Shown: in pieces, positions 9,322 to 18,669 of the stretch
How positions within the stretch are numbered: the stretch's first letter is position 1
How the letters are laid out: every line of letters begins with the position of its first letter
Notes under the pieces: generated by a model
What the model saw: only the letters and a program-made list of their open reading frames with translations
Told to the model about the DNA's origin: nothing
The model's database searches: none
Assembly: GCF_039370165.1 (NCBI RefSeq)
Contig: NZ_CP134991.1
Location: 124,001-188,000 of the forward strand
Length of the DNA: 64,000 nucleotides
Reading direction: 5' to 3'
From: Buchnera aphidicola (Chaitoregma tattakana)
GTDB lineage: Bacteria; Pseudomonadota; Gammaproteobacteria; Enterobacterales; Enterobacteriaceae
Position numbers and translations under genes: made by a program

Positions 9322-10809
9322 ATGATACTTCCTTTTCTTATTTTTGTTCCTTTAGTCGGTGGAATATTTTCTTGGTTATTTCAATATTATAATAATAAAT
9401 TACCTAAATTTATTACTATTTTTTATATGATATTAATGTTTTTTATAAATATAATTTTATTTATAAACGATGTATTACCCAAATTAAATGTGTTTAGTAC
9501 ATATGTATTTTCTAACAAGTTTTGTGCATCCTGGATATCTAGTTTTGGAATTAATTTTAGTCTTTATGCAGATAGATTTACGATATATATGATTTTTTTA
9601 GTAATTTTATTATCGTTTATTGCGTTATTTTTTTCTTATCAAGAAGATTATAAAAAATCTGGATCTTTTTATTTAAATATATCTATTTTAGTTTCTAGTA
9701 TAATAGGAGCATTTTTGTCTACAGATTTATTTTTTTTCTTTTGCTTCTGTGAAATAATGATTTTTCCTATTTGTTTTTTAAATATTTTTTGGGGATTAAA
9801 AAAAATAGATTATGATAATAAAATAAAATCTATAAAGAGCTTTTTTATACATAGCCAAATTTCTTCTATTATTATGTTTGTTTCTATACTACTTTTAGTA
9901 AATTATTATCATCAAATTAGTGGAATATGGACTTTTAATTTTAATGTTTTAAAAAAATCTTTTATAAATAAAAGTTTTGTAGAAAATATAATTTTATGTG
10001 GTTTTTTATTGTCTTTTATAATAAAAATTCCTTCTATTCCGTTTCATACTTGGATGCCAAATATGTTTCTTTACTCTCCTAAAGGAAACATTGTCGATTT
10101 AGTAGGATTTTTATCAAAATTAGGAATATATGGATTATTAAGATTTTTTATTCCTATTTCTGGAAATATTTTACATAAAATTCAATTTTTTATGATTTTT
10201 TTAGGAATAGTAAATATTTTTTATGGTACATTTATGGCTAGCGTTAAAAATAATTTAAAGCATATTTTAGCTTATATAAATATTTCACATACAGGAATTA
10301 TGTTGTTGTCAATATTTAATTTTAATAATTTGTCTTATGAAGGTTTATTATTATATATAATTTCTAGTACTATTTCTTCGTCTTCGTTGTTAGTTTTGTC
10401 TGGGAGACTATATAAAAAAACAAATACTTATAATTTAAAAAAGTTTAGTGGATTATGGAATTCTATAAGTTTGATTCCTAGTTTTTTTTTATTTTTTTCT
10501 CTGTCTAATTTTGGATTGCCTGGGACAGGAAACTTTATAAGTGAAATATTAATTTTTGTAGGTTTGTTTTTATCATTTCCAAAAATTTCAATACTTTTGA
10601 CAATTAGTCTAATATTTTTTGCTTTTTGTTCTCTAAAGATGTTTCATAGAATTTTTTATGGAGATTTAAAAAAAGATTTTAAAACATGTGATTTAAGTTT
10701 TTTAGAATTGTTTTTAATTTTATTTTTAACTTTGTTACTGATTTTAATAGGACTATTTCCAAATTTTATATTTTATAATTTTAATTTTTTAAATATTTTT
10801 TTTAATTAA
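9322..10809 (+). CDS. nuoM: NADH-quinone oxidoreductase subunit M
   Basis: The middle antiporter-like subunit of the complex I membrane arm, 495 aa (E. coli 509). The functionally important charged residues are retained: glutamate in FCEIMIFP, lysine in IIKIPSIPFHTW, and lysine in FLSKLGIYGLLRF. The loop after the FHTW motif, which in E. coli reads DAHSQAPTAGS, is here NMFLYSPKGNI, so its conserved histidine is gone. About 13-14 hydrophobic helices. AAAGGG lies ~7 bp before the ATG. It follows a 130-bp spacer with a hairpin, so it may have its own transcript start. Confidence 0.96.
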   Translation: MILPFLIFVPLVGGIFSWLFQYYNNKLPKFITIFYMILMFFINIILFINDVLPKLNVFSTYVFSNKFCASWISSFGINFSLYADRFTIYMIFLVILLSFIALFFSYQEDYKKSGSFYLNISILVSSIIGAFLSTDLFFFFCFCEIMIFPICFLNIFWGLKKIDYDNKIKSIKSFFIHSQISSIIMFVSILLLVNYYHQISGIWTFNFNVLKKSFINKSFVENIILCGFLLSFIIKIPSIPFHTWMPNMFLYSPKGNIVDLVGFLSKLGIYGLLRFFIPISGNILHKIQFFMIFLGIVNIFYGTFMASVKNNLKHILAYINISHTGIMLLSIFNFNNLSYEGLLLYIISSTISSSSLLVLSGRLYKKTNTYNLKKFSGLWNSISLIPSFFLFFSLSNFGLPGTGNFISEILIFVGLFLSFPKISILLTISLIFFAFCSLKMFHRIFYGDLKKDFKTCDLSFLELFLILFLTLLLILIGLFPNFIFYNFNFLNIFFN

Positions 10810-10848
10810 TATGTTAGTTAATTTATTAGATATGAGGAATTTTTTAAT

Positions 10849-12294
10849 ATGTTATCTATAATTTTTAAATATATAGAATTTTGTCCATTTATAATTATGA
10901 TGTTAAGTATTTCTTTTGGAATATTTTTTATAATATGTAAAAGAAATAGCTTAATAATGTTTTTAAATACTTTTTTTGGTATATTACTTACAAGTTACTA
11001 TATATTATTTTTTAGAGTCAAGTTAGTTTCTGTTACAAATTTTTTTTATCATTTTGATAAATTTTCTATTTTTTTTAGTTTATTAATTTTATTCGTAGGC
11101 TTGATTACTTCTATTTTCGCATATTTTTATTTAAACAAAAACAAACCATATGTAGAAGAATATTATATATTATTGTTATTACTAGTTTTAGGAAGTGTTT
11201 CTTTAAATTTTGCTAAGCACATGTTAATTTTTTTTGTTAGCATGGAAATGATAACTTTATCTACAGTTGGATTAATTTATTTTTTTAAAGATTGTAAAAA
11301 ATCTATAGAAGCTTCTTTAAAATATATGATATTTTCTAACTTTAGTTCAATATTTATATTATTTGGTTTTGGTATAATATATTTTTTTAACGGAAGTGTA
11401 GAATATTCAAATTTATTTTTGTTATTAGGAAAATATAATATTTATGAACAGGCGGTTGTATTTGTAGGAATACTTATGGTACTATTTGGAATTTTTTTTA
11501 AAATGTCGTTGTTTCCATTTCATTTTATTTTTCCTGACATATATCAAGTTTCCAATCCTTTAGTGTTAATATCTTTTTCCACTATAAACAAACTATCTTT
11601 TTTTAGTTTTTTATTATATTTTATTTCTACTACAATGATATTAAAATTTAGTTTTTTTTATAATCTTATACAAATCTTCGCTTTTTTATCTATTTTTTTT
11701 GGAAATTTTTTAGCTATATTTCAAAAAGATATTAAAAGATTGTTAGGATACGCTTCAATTAGTCAAGTAGGATATTTAATGATAGTTTTATTAAATATAA
11801 ATTATTTTCCATTTTCTTCAGAAAATATGGTTCTATATTTTTTAAATTATGTATTATGTAATGTTTGTATTTTTGGATCTATGACAATAATTAATAAAAA
11901 TTATTCTGGAAATAATACAAATAATGTTTTTTACAACATTTTTTATAAACATTCTTTGCTATTTAAATCTTTATATTTATCTTTTTTGTCTCTCTCCGGA
12001 ATTCCCCTTACTATTGGATTTTTAAATAAATTGTACATGTTTTCTTCAGCAATATATAGTAAACTTTGGTATTTATTAGCTGTCACTACGTTTAGCAGCA
12101 TTCTAGGGATGTATGTATATTTTAAGATATTAATGAGTCTATATAACTATAAAAAACATGAAAGTGATATTGATGTAGAAAATTTTTCATATACACAAAA
12201 AATTTTAGAGGTTATTATTTTTACTATTTCTATAACTTTAGTATTATTTAACTTTTTTCCGTGTAACGTATTTATTTTAAAAAATTTTTTTTAA
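10849..12294 (+). CDS. nuoN: NADH-quinone oxidoreductase subunit N
   Basis: The proximal antiporter-like subunit and last gene of the nuo operon, 481 aa (E. coli 485). The conserved glutamate is in VSMEMITLSTVGLIYF, a buried lysine in FKMSLFPFHF, and a further lysine in INKLSFF. The motif KRLLGYASISQVGYLM in the second half is typical. The rest is hydrophobic and rich in F, I, L. A strong hairpin terminator lies about 115 bp downstream, and the next gene (prs) is convergent. Confidence 0.96.
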   Translation: MLSIIFKYIEFCPFIIMMLSISFGIFFIICKRNSLIMFLNTFFGILLTSYYILFFRVKLVSVTNFFYHFDKFSIFFSLLILFVGLITSIFAYFYLNKNKPYVEEYYILLLLLVLGSVSLNFAKHMLIFFVSMEMITLSTVGLIYFFKDCKKSIEASLKYMIFSNFSSIFILFGFGIIYFFNGSVEYSNLFLLLGKYNIYEQAVVFVGILMVLFGIFFKMSLFPFHFIFPDIYQVSNPLVLISFSTINKLSFFSFLLYFISTTMILKFSFFYNLIQIFAFLSIFFGNFLAIFQKDIKRLLGYASISQVGYLMIVLLNINYFPFSSENMVLYFLNYVLCNVCIFGSMTIINKNYSGNNTNNVFYNIFYKHSLLFKSLYLSFLSLSGIPLTIGFLNKLYMFSSAIYSKLWYLLAVTTFSSILGMYVYFKILMSLYNYKKHESDIDVENFSYTQKILEVIIFTISITLVLFNFFPCNVFILKNFF

Positions 12295-12409
12295 TATAAT
12301 ATATATATTGCTATAATTTTTATGAAGTATATAAATTTTAATATGTATTATATAATTTTATTATATTCAATAAATTTATTATTATAATTTTTCTATTATA
12401 TAATTTTAA

Positions 12410-12439
12410 AAAGACAAAGATAAAATATACTTTGTCTTT
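12410..12439. terminator. bidirectional terminator between nuoN and prs
   Basis: A perfect 10-bp stem, AAAGACAAAG (12410-12419) with CTTTGTCTTT (12430-12439), encloses a 10-nt A/T loop. It is flanked by A-rich sequence on the left and T-rich sequence on the right, so it can terminate both the rightward nuo transcript and the leftward prs transcript. The two genes converge on it. Confidence 0.75.
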
Positions 12440-12509
12440 ATTATTTAAAATTAAGTTTTATTTTTTATTTTTTGCTTTTTTATAAAAGATTTAGTTATTT
12501 CAAGAAATT

Positions 12510-13448
12510 TTATGTTAGAAACATTTCAGAAATGGATTTTTCTTTGTTAATTCTTCTAATAGCTTCGGATAACATATTAGATAATTTAATTATTCTAACT
12601 TTTTGTATTTGTTTCATTTTTTTTTGTAAAGGTATTGTATCACATACTATTATCTGATCAATGCAAGAACTTTTCACGTTTTCTATTGCTTTTCCAGAAA
12701 AAACTGGATGAGTAGAATATGAAAAAACTTTTTTTGCTCCTTTTTCTTTTAACATAATTGCTGCATTACATAGTGTACCAGCAGTGTCTATAATATCATC
12801 TATTAAAATACAATTTCTATTTTTTATTTTTCCTATGATATTCATGACTTGTGATTCATTTTTTTTAGATCGTCTTTTATCTATTATAGCAATATCTTTA
12901 TAATTTAACAGTTCCGCCACAGATCTTGTTCTTACCACTCCTCCTATGTCTGGAGATACTAATACTGGATTATTCAAGTTTATTTTTAATATATCTTTTG
13001 CTATAACTGGACTTGTAAACATATTATCTATAGGTATGTCAAAAAAACCTTGTATTTGCTCAGAATGTAAATCTACTGTTAAGACTCTATTCACTCCTAC
13101 ATTAGATAAAAAATTTGCAATAACTTTAGCTGTTATAGGTACTCTATATGATTTTACTCTTCTATCTTGTCTAGCATATCCAAAATACGGAATTACTGCA
13201 GTTATTCTTCTAGCAGATGCTCTTTTTAATGCGTCTATTATTATTACTAACTCCATTAAATTTTCATTGGCTGGATAACAAGTAGATTGTATTATAAAGA
13301 CATCATGACCTCGTACATTTTCTTGTATATTAACGCTAATTTCTCCATCACTAAATTTAGTTACTTCAGCAATTCCTAACTTCATGTTTAAGGATTTTGC
13401 AATATCTTTAGACAAATTTTTTGTAGCATTGCCAGAAAAGATTTTCAT
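12510..13448 (-). CDS. prs: Ribose-phosphate pyrophosphokinase (PRPP synthetase)
   Basis: Makes phosphoribosyl pyrophosphate from ribose 5-phosphate and ATP, the precursor for nucleotides, histidine, tryptophan and NAD. It has 312 aa (E. coli 315). Diagnostic motifs are FSDGEISV near the N-terminus, [24 protein letters not shown] (metal/flexible loop), SPDIGGVVR, and the PRPP-binding loop DDIIDTAGT. The end, EKSISEMF, also matches. AGAAGGAAAA lies ~12 bp upstream of the ATG. It is transcribed toward nuoN and away from prfA. In E. coli ispE and lolB lie upstream; neither is present here. Confidence 0.98.
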   Translation of the reverse strand: MKIFSGNATKNLSKDIAKSLNMKLGIAEVTKFSDGEISVNIQENVRGHDVFIIQSTCYPANENLMELVIIIDALKRASARRITAVIPYFGYARQDRRVKSYRVPITAKVIANFLSNVGVNRVLTVDLHSEQIQGFFDIPIDNMFTSPVIAKDILKINLNNPVLVSPDIGGVVRTRSVAELLNYKDIAIIDKRRSKKNESQVMNIIGKIKNRNCILIDDIIDTAGTLCNAAIMLKEKGAKKVFSYSTHPVFSGKAIENVKSSCIDQIIVCDTIPLQKKMKQIQKVRIIKLSNMLSEAIRRINKEKSISEMFLT

Positions 13449-13759
13449 ATTTTTTAAAATTTTCCTTCTATAGAATTTACTATTTAATATTTTATTACAA
13501 TATAAAATTTATTATTTAAAAAATTTATTTTTTTATTAAAATATTATTTTTATAACACAAAATTTTTAGTACAATTAAAATTATATTACTAAAATTTTTT
13601 ATAATATTTTAGTATAATATAATATATTATATCAGTAATTTTATTAAAATTTTTATTAATATACATTTTTTTAATATAAATTTATGATTATATTTTTTTT
13701 GTAAACACTAAAAGTTTTGTACTTTTTTTTTAATAGTTTTATTATTACGAGTGAAATAT
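13449..13759. other. intergenic region between prs and prfA, no gene seen
   Basis: This 311-bp A/T spacer separates divergent prs and prfA, so it must hold both promoters. No tRNA-like arm, no ispE, lolB or hemA remnant and no convincing ORF can be seen on either strand. A TTGTAC / 17 bp / TATTAT pair at 13717-13745 resembles a promoter, but it would start transcription right at the prfA start codon, so I do not claim it. Confidence 0.6.
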
Positions 13760-14845
13760 ATGGAAAAATTTATTGGAGCAAAATTATGTTTGTTTAATAA
13801 AAGGATTAAAGAAATAGAAAAAATATTTTGTAGTATAAGTTATAAAAATGACATTAAAAAATTTAATACTTTATCCAAAGAGTATCGTAAGTTAAAAAAT
13901 ATAACAAATTTGTTTAACATCTGGATTGTTAACAAAAAAGATATGCATCAGTACGCAGAACTTATGAAAGATTGCGATTTGTATGAATTAGCTAAAATAG
14001 AATATAATATTTTTAAGAAAAAAAAACATGAACTAGAAAAAAAAATATATAAACTTTTTTCGTATAAAAATGATAATAATAAAACTGGTTGTTTTATAGA
14101 GATTAGGTCTGCATCCGGAGGTGATGAAGCATCTATATTTGCTGGAGATTTATTTAGAATGTATACTAAATATTCTGAAATAAAAAGATGGAAAATTAAA
14201 ATTGTGAGTCTTACTCATAGCGACAGAGGAGGTTTTAAAGAAGTTATTATGAAAATAAATGGTAAAAATGTTTTAAATAAATTAAGGTTTGAATCTGGTG
14301 GGCATCGAGTGCAAAGAATACCTAAAACTGAAAGTCAAGGAAGAACTCATACTTCCACTTGTACTATAGCAGTGATCCCAGAAGTTAAACATTCTAAGAA
14401 AATTTTAATAAAAAGTTCTGATCTTAAAATAGACACATTTAAATCTTCTGGTGCTGGAGGTCAGCATGTAAATACTACAGATTCTGCAATTCGTATAACA
14501 CATATACCTACTGGAAACGTTGTGGAATGTCAGAATGAAAGGTCTCAGCACAAAAATAGGTCTAGAGCTATGGAAGTTTTGTATGCTAGAATAAAAAATC
14601 AAGAAGAAAAAAAAGTTAGAGAAAAAAATTCTAACATAAGAAAAAATTTGTTGGGAAGTGGAGATAGGTCTGATCGGAATAGAACATATAATTTTGCACA
14701 AAATAGAATCACCGATCATAGAATAAACTTGAGTTTGTATTGTTTAGATAAAGTATTAAATGGTGCATTAGATTTAATAATAGATCCTATTATTAGAAAA
14801 TATGAAGTAGAAAACTTTTTTGCATTTGATAAGAACATATACTAA
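13760..14845 (+). CDS. prfA: Peptide chain release factor 1
   Basis: Recognises UAA/UAG stop codons and triggers peptide release. The catalytic GGQ motif is at SGAGGQHVN with Gln235, the same number as in E. coli when translation begins at this ATG. The codon-recognition tripeptide is PKT in RIPKTESQG (PxT family pattern). ERSQHKN and GSGDRSDRNRTYNF complete the signature. Start choice: a GTG nine bases upstream is also open, but the ATG at 13760 has GAGTG about 6 bp ahead and aligns the AKL at residues 7-9 with E. coli. Length is then 362 minus the stop, i.e. 361 aa (E. coli 360). The usual downstream partner prmC, which methylates the GGQ glutamine, is absent. Confidence 0.97.
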   Translation: MEKFIGAKLCLFNKRIKEIEKIFCSISYKNDIKKFNTLSKEYRKLKNITNLFNIWIVNKKDMHQYAELMKDCDLYELAKIEYNIFKKKKHELEKKIYKLFSYKNDNNKTGCFIEIRSASGGDEASIFAGDLFRMYTKYSEIKRWKIKIVSLTHSDRGGFKEVIMKINGKNVLNKLRFESGGHRVQRIPKTESQGRTHTSTCTIAVIPEVKHSKKILIKSSDLKIDTFKSSGAGGQHVNTTDSAIRITHIPTGNVVECQNERSQHKNRSRAMEVLYARIKNQEEKKVREKNSNIRKNLLGSGDRSDRNRTYNFAQNRITDHRINLSLYCLDKVLNGALDLIIDPIIRKYEVENFFAFDKNIY

Positions 14846-14923
14846 TATATTTAAATATCATTTTTTTATAATATTTTATATAATTTTTTTAGTAAAAGTT
14901 TAAGAAATTATTATATTGTAAAA

Positions 14924-14958
14924 AATAGTTTTAAAATTTTTTCAAAATCAAAACTATT
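14924..14958 (+). repeat. 9-bp inverted repeat between prfA and ackA
   Basis: AATAGTTTT (14924-14932) and AAAACTATT (14950-14958) form a perfect stem with a 17-nt A/T loop, 21 bp before the ackA start. It lacks a T tract directly after the right arm, so termination is doubtful. It may be a 5'-leader hairpin of ackA or chance in this A/T background. Confidence 0.3.
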
Positions 14959-14979
14959 AGAATAATAGGATTTTATATT

Positions 14980-16179
14980 ATGAAAAACTTAGTATTAGTT
15001 TTGAATTGCGGCAGTTCTTCAATAAAATTTTCTGTTTTAGATCCGAATAATGAAGTTGTATATTTAAATGGAGAAGCCAGTGCGCTAAATTTAGATTCTT
15101 CTTCAATAATATGGAATACAAAAAATAACAAAAAAATTTCAGTTTGTAAAAAGTTTATGTCTCATAATTATGCTATTGAATATTTATGTAAAGAAATATT
15201 GTTAGAGAAAAATAGTTTGTTGTTTTCTAAAATTATTGGTTTTGGTCATAGAGTAGTTAACGGGGGAATAAATTTTAAAAAATCTGTTTTAATTGATAAT
15301 TTAGTAATTAAAAAATTAGAAAAATGTATTTTTTTAGCTCCTATTCACAATCCATTAAATTTAATGGGAATAAAAAAGTTTATTAAACTTTTTCCAAAAT
15401 TACATAACAAAAATGTTGCAGTATTTGACACTAGTTTCCATTATAAAATTCCAAAAATGTCTTATTTATATGCAATACCAAAAGAATTTTATTATAAATA
15501 TTCTATAAGAAAGTATGGCGCTCATGGAATTAGTTGTAACTACATATTACAAAAATCCTCTAAAATATTTAAAAAAAATATAAAATGTTTAAATGTAATA
15601 ATTTGTCATCTTGGAAACGGTTCTTCTGTATCCGTAGTAAAAAATGGTGTATGTATAGATACTTCTATGGGGTTTACTCCGACAGATGGTTTAATCATGG
15701 GTACCAGGTCTGGAGATATAGATCCTTCTATAATATTTTATATGAATGAAAACTTGGGAATTAGTATAAAAGATATAAAAAATATTTTGAACAATAAGTC
15801 AGGAATATTAGCGCTGAATGGTAAAAGCAGTGATTTTAGACATTCTGAAAATAAATATTATTCATCTGAAATAGATAAGTTAACTATAACAATGTTTTGC
15901 TATAGATTAGCAAAATATATAAGTTCATATTTTTTTTTAATAAAAAATAAAATTGATGCTATAATATTTACTGGAGGAATAGGAACTAATTCAAGTTTAG
16001 CAAGAAAAATTACTATACATTATTTAAATTCTTTAAATTTTTATATAGATAATAAAAAGAATCAAAAGAAATGTCTAGATTTTAACTTTATTAATAAAAA
16101 TGATACAATTCCTATATTAGTAATTTCTACTAATGAAGAAATAGTGATAGCTAAAGATACTTTTAATTTAGTAAGTTAA
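14980..16179 (+). CDS. ackA: Acetate kinase
   Basis: Interconverts acetyl phosphate and acetate with ADP/ATP, giving substrate-level ATP. It has 399 aa (E. coli 400). Motifs: LVLNCGSSSIKF at the N-terminus, GHRVVNGG (substrate arginine), FDTSFHYKIP, HGISCNY, CHLGNGSS, and DTSMGFTPTDGLIMGTRSGDIDP. The last two are PROSITE-type signatures of acetate kinases. FTGGIGTNSS (ATP site) and a conserved end with NEE are kept. ATAGGA lies ~9 bp before the ATG. It is followed by pta 58 bp later, the standard acetate operon. Confidence 0.98.
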   Translation: MKNLVLVLNCGSSSIKFSVLDPNNEVVYLNGEASALNLDSSSIIWNTKNNKKISVCKKFMSHNYAIEYLCKEILLEKNSLLFSKIIGFGHRVVNGGINFKKSVLIDNLVIKKLEKCIFLAPIHNPLNLMGIKKFIKLFPKLHNKNVAVFDTSFHYKIPKMSYLYAIPKEFYYKYSIRKYGAHGISCNYILQKSSKIFKKNIKCLNVIICHLGNGSSVSVVKNGVCIDTSMGFTPTDGLIMGTRSGDIDPSIIFYMNENLGISIKDIKNILNNKSGILALNGKSSDFRHSENKYYSSEIDKLTITMFCYRLAKYISSYFFLIKNKIDAIIFTGGIGTNSSLARKITIHYLNSLNFYIDNKKNQKKCLDFNFINKNDTIPILVISTNEEIVIAKDTFNLVS

Positions 16180-16237
16180 AAGTTATAATATTTTTATTTA
16201 GCATATATTAAACAATAAAACAATTATAGGTGCTATT

Positions 16238-18358
16238 TTGTTAAGTTCAATAATTTTAATTCCAATTGGCAGAAAAGTAGATCTCACTTCAATATCTTTA
16301 AACTTAATATATTTAATGCAAAAAAAAAAAATTAAAACAACTTTTTTTAAAATAATTTATGAAAAATGTGCAAAATCTAGTTTAGATCATACTACTAGAA
16401 TTATTAATAAAAACAAACTTTCCAATTTTATAGTGCCTATTATAGTAAAAGACATTTTAGTTTTATCAGATAAAAAAAAATATAATTTTTTTTTAGAAAA
16501 ATGTATAGAAAAATATTATTCACTAGATAACACAAATAAAATTATGTTATTAGAAGGAATTAGTACAAAATATAATAGTTATATAGAAAGAAAATTTAAT
16601 ATAGATTTTGCTAGAAGCATAAATTCAAAAGTTATATTTGTTTGTAATCATGACACATTTTTTTATGATTATAATTTTAAGATCATAAAACATTTTTTTT
16701 TAAAATATTTTCGTATGAATAATAGTTGTATATTAGGTACTATTGTACACAAATATGAAAAAAAATATATAAAAAATTGCTTTAAAGTAAAGCCTTACAT
16801 AGATAATAAAAATATACAAAATAAAATTTTTTATAAAAAATTGCTAAAGTTACACCATTTTAAAAAATCTTTAAATCTATTAACTACAGTTTTTTGGACT
16901 ATAAGAGAATATAAAATTTGTACATCTATGTTATTTAACATAATTTCAATAAAATATTTATATGATAAGAAAACTTTTTTAAAAAAAATAAAATTTTTTA
17001 TTTTTGAAAATTTTAGTATTAATTGTAATAAACATTTTTATAAATACTGCATATTAATTGTAGATACTAATAATAGTATGATTTTTAATAACTTTTTGTC
17101 AGTTTTATATAAAAATTTTTATATAGGTGCTATTTTATTAGTAGGTAACAAAAACAATGTTAGACGTTTTACTAAATTATTTTTTTATGCTTATAGAAAA
17201 AATATCCCTGTATTTTTTTCTAATAATAGTATATTTAAAATTTTTGATTCTTTAAAAACTTTTTCTAAATATAATTTAGATATTTATTATAATATGAATA
17301 AATCAATTATAAAAAATAATTTTTTATTTAAAATAGATGAATTGTTTAAAAATATTTTTTCTAGAAGTGAAAATTTTTTTTTAACTCCTTACTATTTTAA
17401 ATATTATTTAAAAAAGAGAGCCAAATTTTTTTATAATAGTATTATATTTCCAGAAGGATACGAAATAAGAATTCTGAAAGCAGTTTCTATATGCGCTAAA
17501 GAAAAAATAGCTAGATGTGTGTTGTTAGGTAATAAAAAAAAGATACAAAAGTTGTTAATAGATAACAATATATATTTAGATAATAATATAAGTATTATAA
17601 ATCCTAAAAGTATTAGAAATAAATATATAAATTTATTTATAAAAAGTAGATTGCCTAAGATTTTAAGTGAGTCTGATGCTAAAAAATTGTTACAAGATAA
17701 TTGCGTATTAGCAACTTTGATGTTAAAAAATAATGAATTTGATTGTTTAGTTTCCGGATCCGCTAACACCACGGCTAATACTATTAGACCAGCTTTACAA
17801 ATTATTAAAACTAAGCCTTCGTCTTCTTTAGTATCTTCTTTCTTTTTTATGCTGCTAGAAGAAAAAGTTGTAATATATGCAGATTGTGCTATTAACATAA
17901 ATCCTGACTCATATCAATTAGCTGAAATTGCTATTGAGACAGCCAATTCTGCTCGTAAGTTTGGAATATTTCCTAAAATAGCTATGATTTCATATTCTAC
18001 TGAAAGTTCCGGAAGTGGTTCTTCAGTCGATAAAGTAAGACAGGCTACTGCTATTATAAAAAGAAAAAAACCTAATTTGTTAGTAGATGGTCCAGTACAA
18101 TATGATGTTGCAATTAGTAGTAAAATATCTAAATTAAAAAATTATAATTCTAATATTTCTGGTATAGCTAATATATTTATTTTTCCAGATTTAAATACTG
18201 GAAACACTGTTTATAAAGCGGTACAAAATTCTACTAATGCGATTGCCATAGGGCCTATTCTTCAAGGAATAAATAAACCTGTTAACGATTTGTCTAGAGG
18301 TGCTACAATTGAAGATATAATTTATACTTCGGCAGTAACTTCTATACAACTTGAGTAA
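16238..18358 (+). CDS. pta: Phosphate acetyltransferase
   Basis: Converts acetyl-CoA plus phosphate to acetyl phosphate and CoA. With AckA it turns pyruvate dehydrogenase output into ATP. It has 706 aa (E. coli 714). The start is TTG with ATAGG about 7 bp ahead; the N-terminus (SSIILIPIG) aligns with the E. coli start. The C-terminal catalytic domain (about residue 390 on) is well kept: FPEGYEIR, VSGSANTTANTIRP, SSLVSSFFFML, YSTESSGSGSSVDKVR, GPVQYD, FPDLNTGNTVYKAVQ. The N-terminal P-loop-like and DRTGG domains are strongly eroded, with GTSVGLTS-like sequence replaced by GRKVDLTS. Activity is likely retained, allosteric control perhaps not. Confidence 0.96.
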   Translation: MLSSIILIPIGRKVDLTSISLNLIYLMQKKKIKTTFFKIIYEKCAKSSLDHTTRIINKNKLSNFIVPIIVKDILVLSDKKKYNFFLEKCIEKYYSLDNTNKIMLLEGISTKYNSYIERKFNIDFARSINSKVIFVCNHDTFFYDYNFKIIKHFFLKYFRMNNSCILGTIVHKYEKKYIKNCFKVKPYIDNKNIQNKIFYKKLLKLHHFKKSLNLLTTVFWTIREYKICTSMLFNIISIKYLYDKKTFLKKIKFFIFENFSINCNKHFYKYCILIVDTNNSMIFNNFLSVLYKNFYIGAILLVGNKNNVRRFTKLFFYAYRKNIPVFFSNNSIFKIFDSLKTFSKYNLDIYYNMNKSIIKNNFLFKIDELFKNIFSRSENFFLTPYYFKYYLKKRAKFFYNSIIFPEGYEIRILKAVSICAKEKIARCVLLGNKKKIQKLLIDNNIYLDNNISIINPKSIRNKYINLFIKSRLPKILSESDAKKLLQDNCVLATLMLKNNEFDCLVSGSANTTANTIRPALQIIKTKPSSSLVSSFFFMLLEEKVVIYADCAININPDSYQLAEIAIETANSARKFGIFPKIAMISYSTESSGSGSSVDKVRQATAIIKRKKPNLLVDGPVQYDVAISSKISKLKNYNSNISGIANIFIFPDLNTGNTVYKAVQNSTNAIAIGPILQGINKPVNDLSRGATIEDIIYTSAVTSIQLE

Positions 18359-18669
18359 TTTAATATTGTAGAAATTTTATAGAAATAAGAACATAAATAA
18401 AAAATCTTATTTCTATAAAAATATTTTATATAAAAAATATTTTTTTTAATTTATAAAATTGTATAAAAATATCGTGGTTTTTATTATTTTTAAACAATAT
18501 TAAAAATGTAATGTTTTCACATTCTTTTTACTTTATTTTTTTTACAGTATGTTACAAACTTGTTAAAAAAAAATTTTATCATAATTTTATAAAAAAATAT
18601 TTTACTTAATATTTTTTTATAAATTTTTTAAATTTTTGTTAAAGAATGTTTATATTAAAATTAAAAAAG
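18359..18669. other. intergenic region between pta and gyrA
   Basis: A 311-bp spacer. Its left part is the 16-bp terminator hairpin; the remaining ~250 bp are A/T-rich with no ORF or RNA signature. In the pea-aphid Buchnera order as I recall it, yfaE, nrdB and nrdA lie here. No remnant such as a ribonucleotide reductase motif is recognisable. Confidence 0.6.
18375..18420. terminator. bidirectional terminator between pta and gyrA
   Basis: A perfect 16-bp inverted repeat, 18375-18390 with 18405-18420, encloses a 14-nt A-rich loop. It is the longest perfect stem noticed in the window. It starts 17 bp after the pta stop, and gyrA converges from the right. Flanking A/T tracts allow termination in either direction. 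Confidence 0.75.

Noticed and set aside
13717..13745. Promoter-like TTGTAC / 17 bp / TATTAT before prfA
   Set aside because: It would start transcription at the start codon; such pairs are common by chance in this composition.
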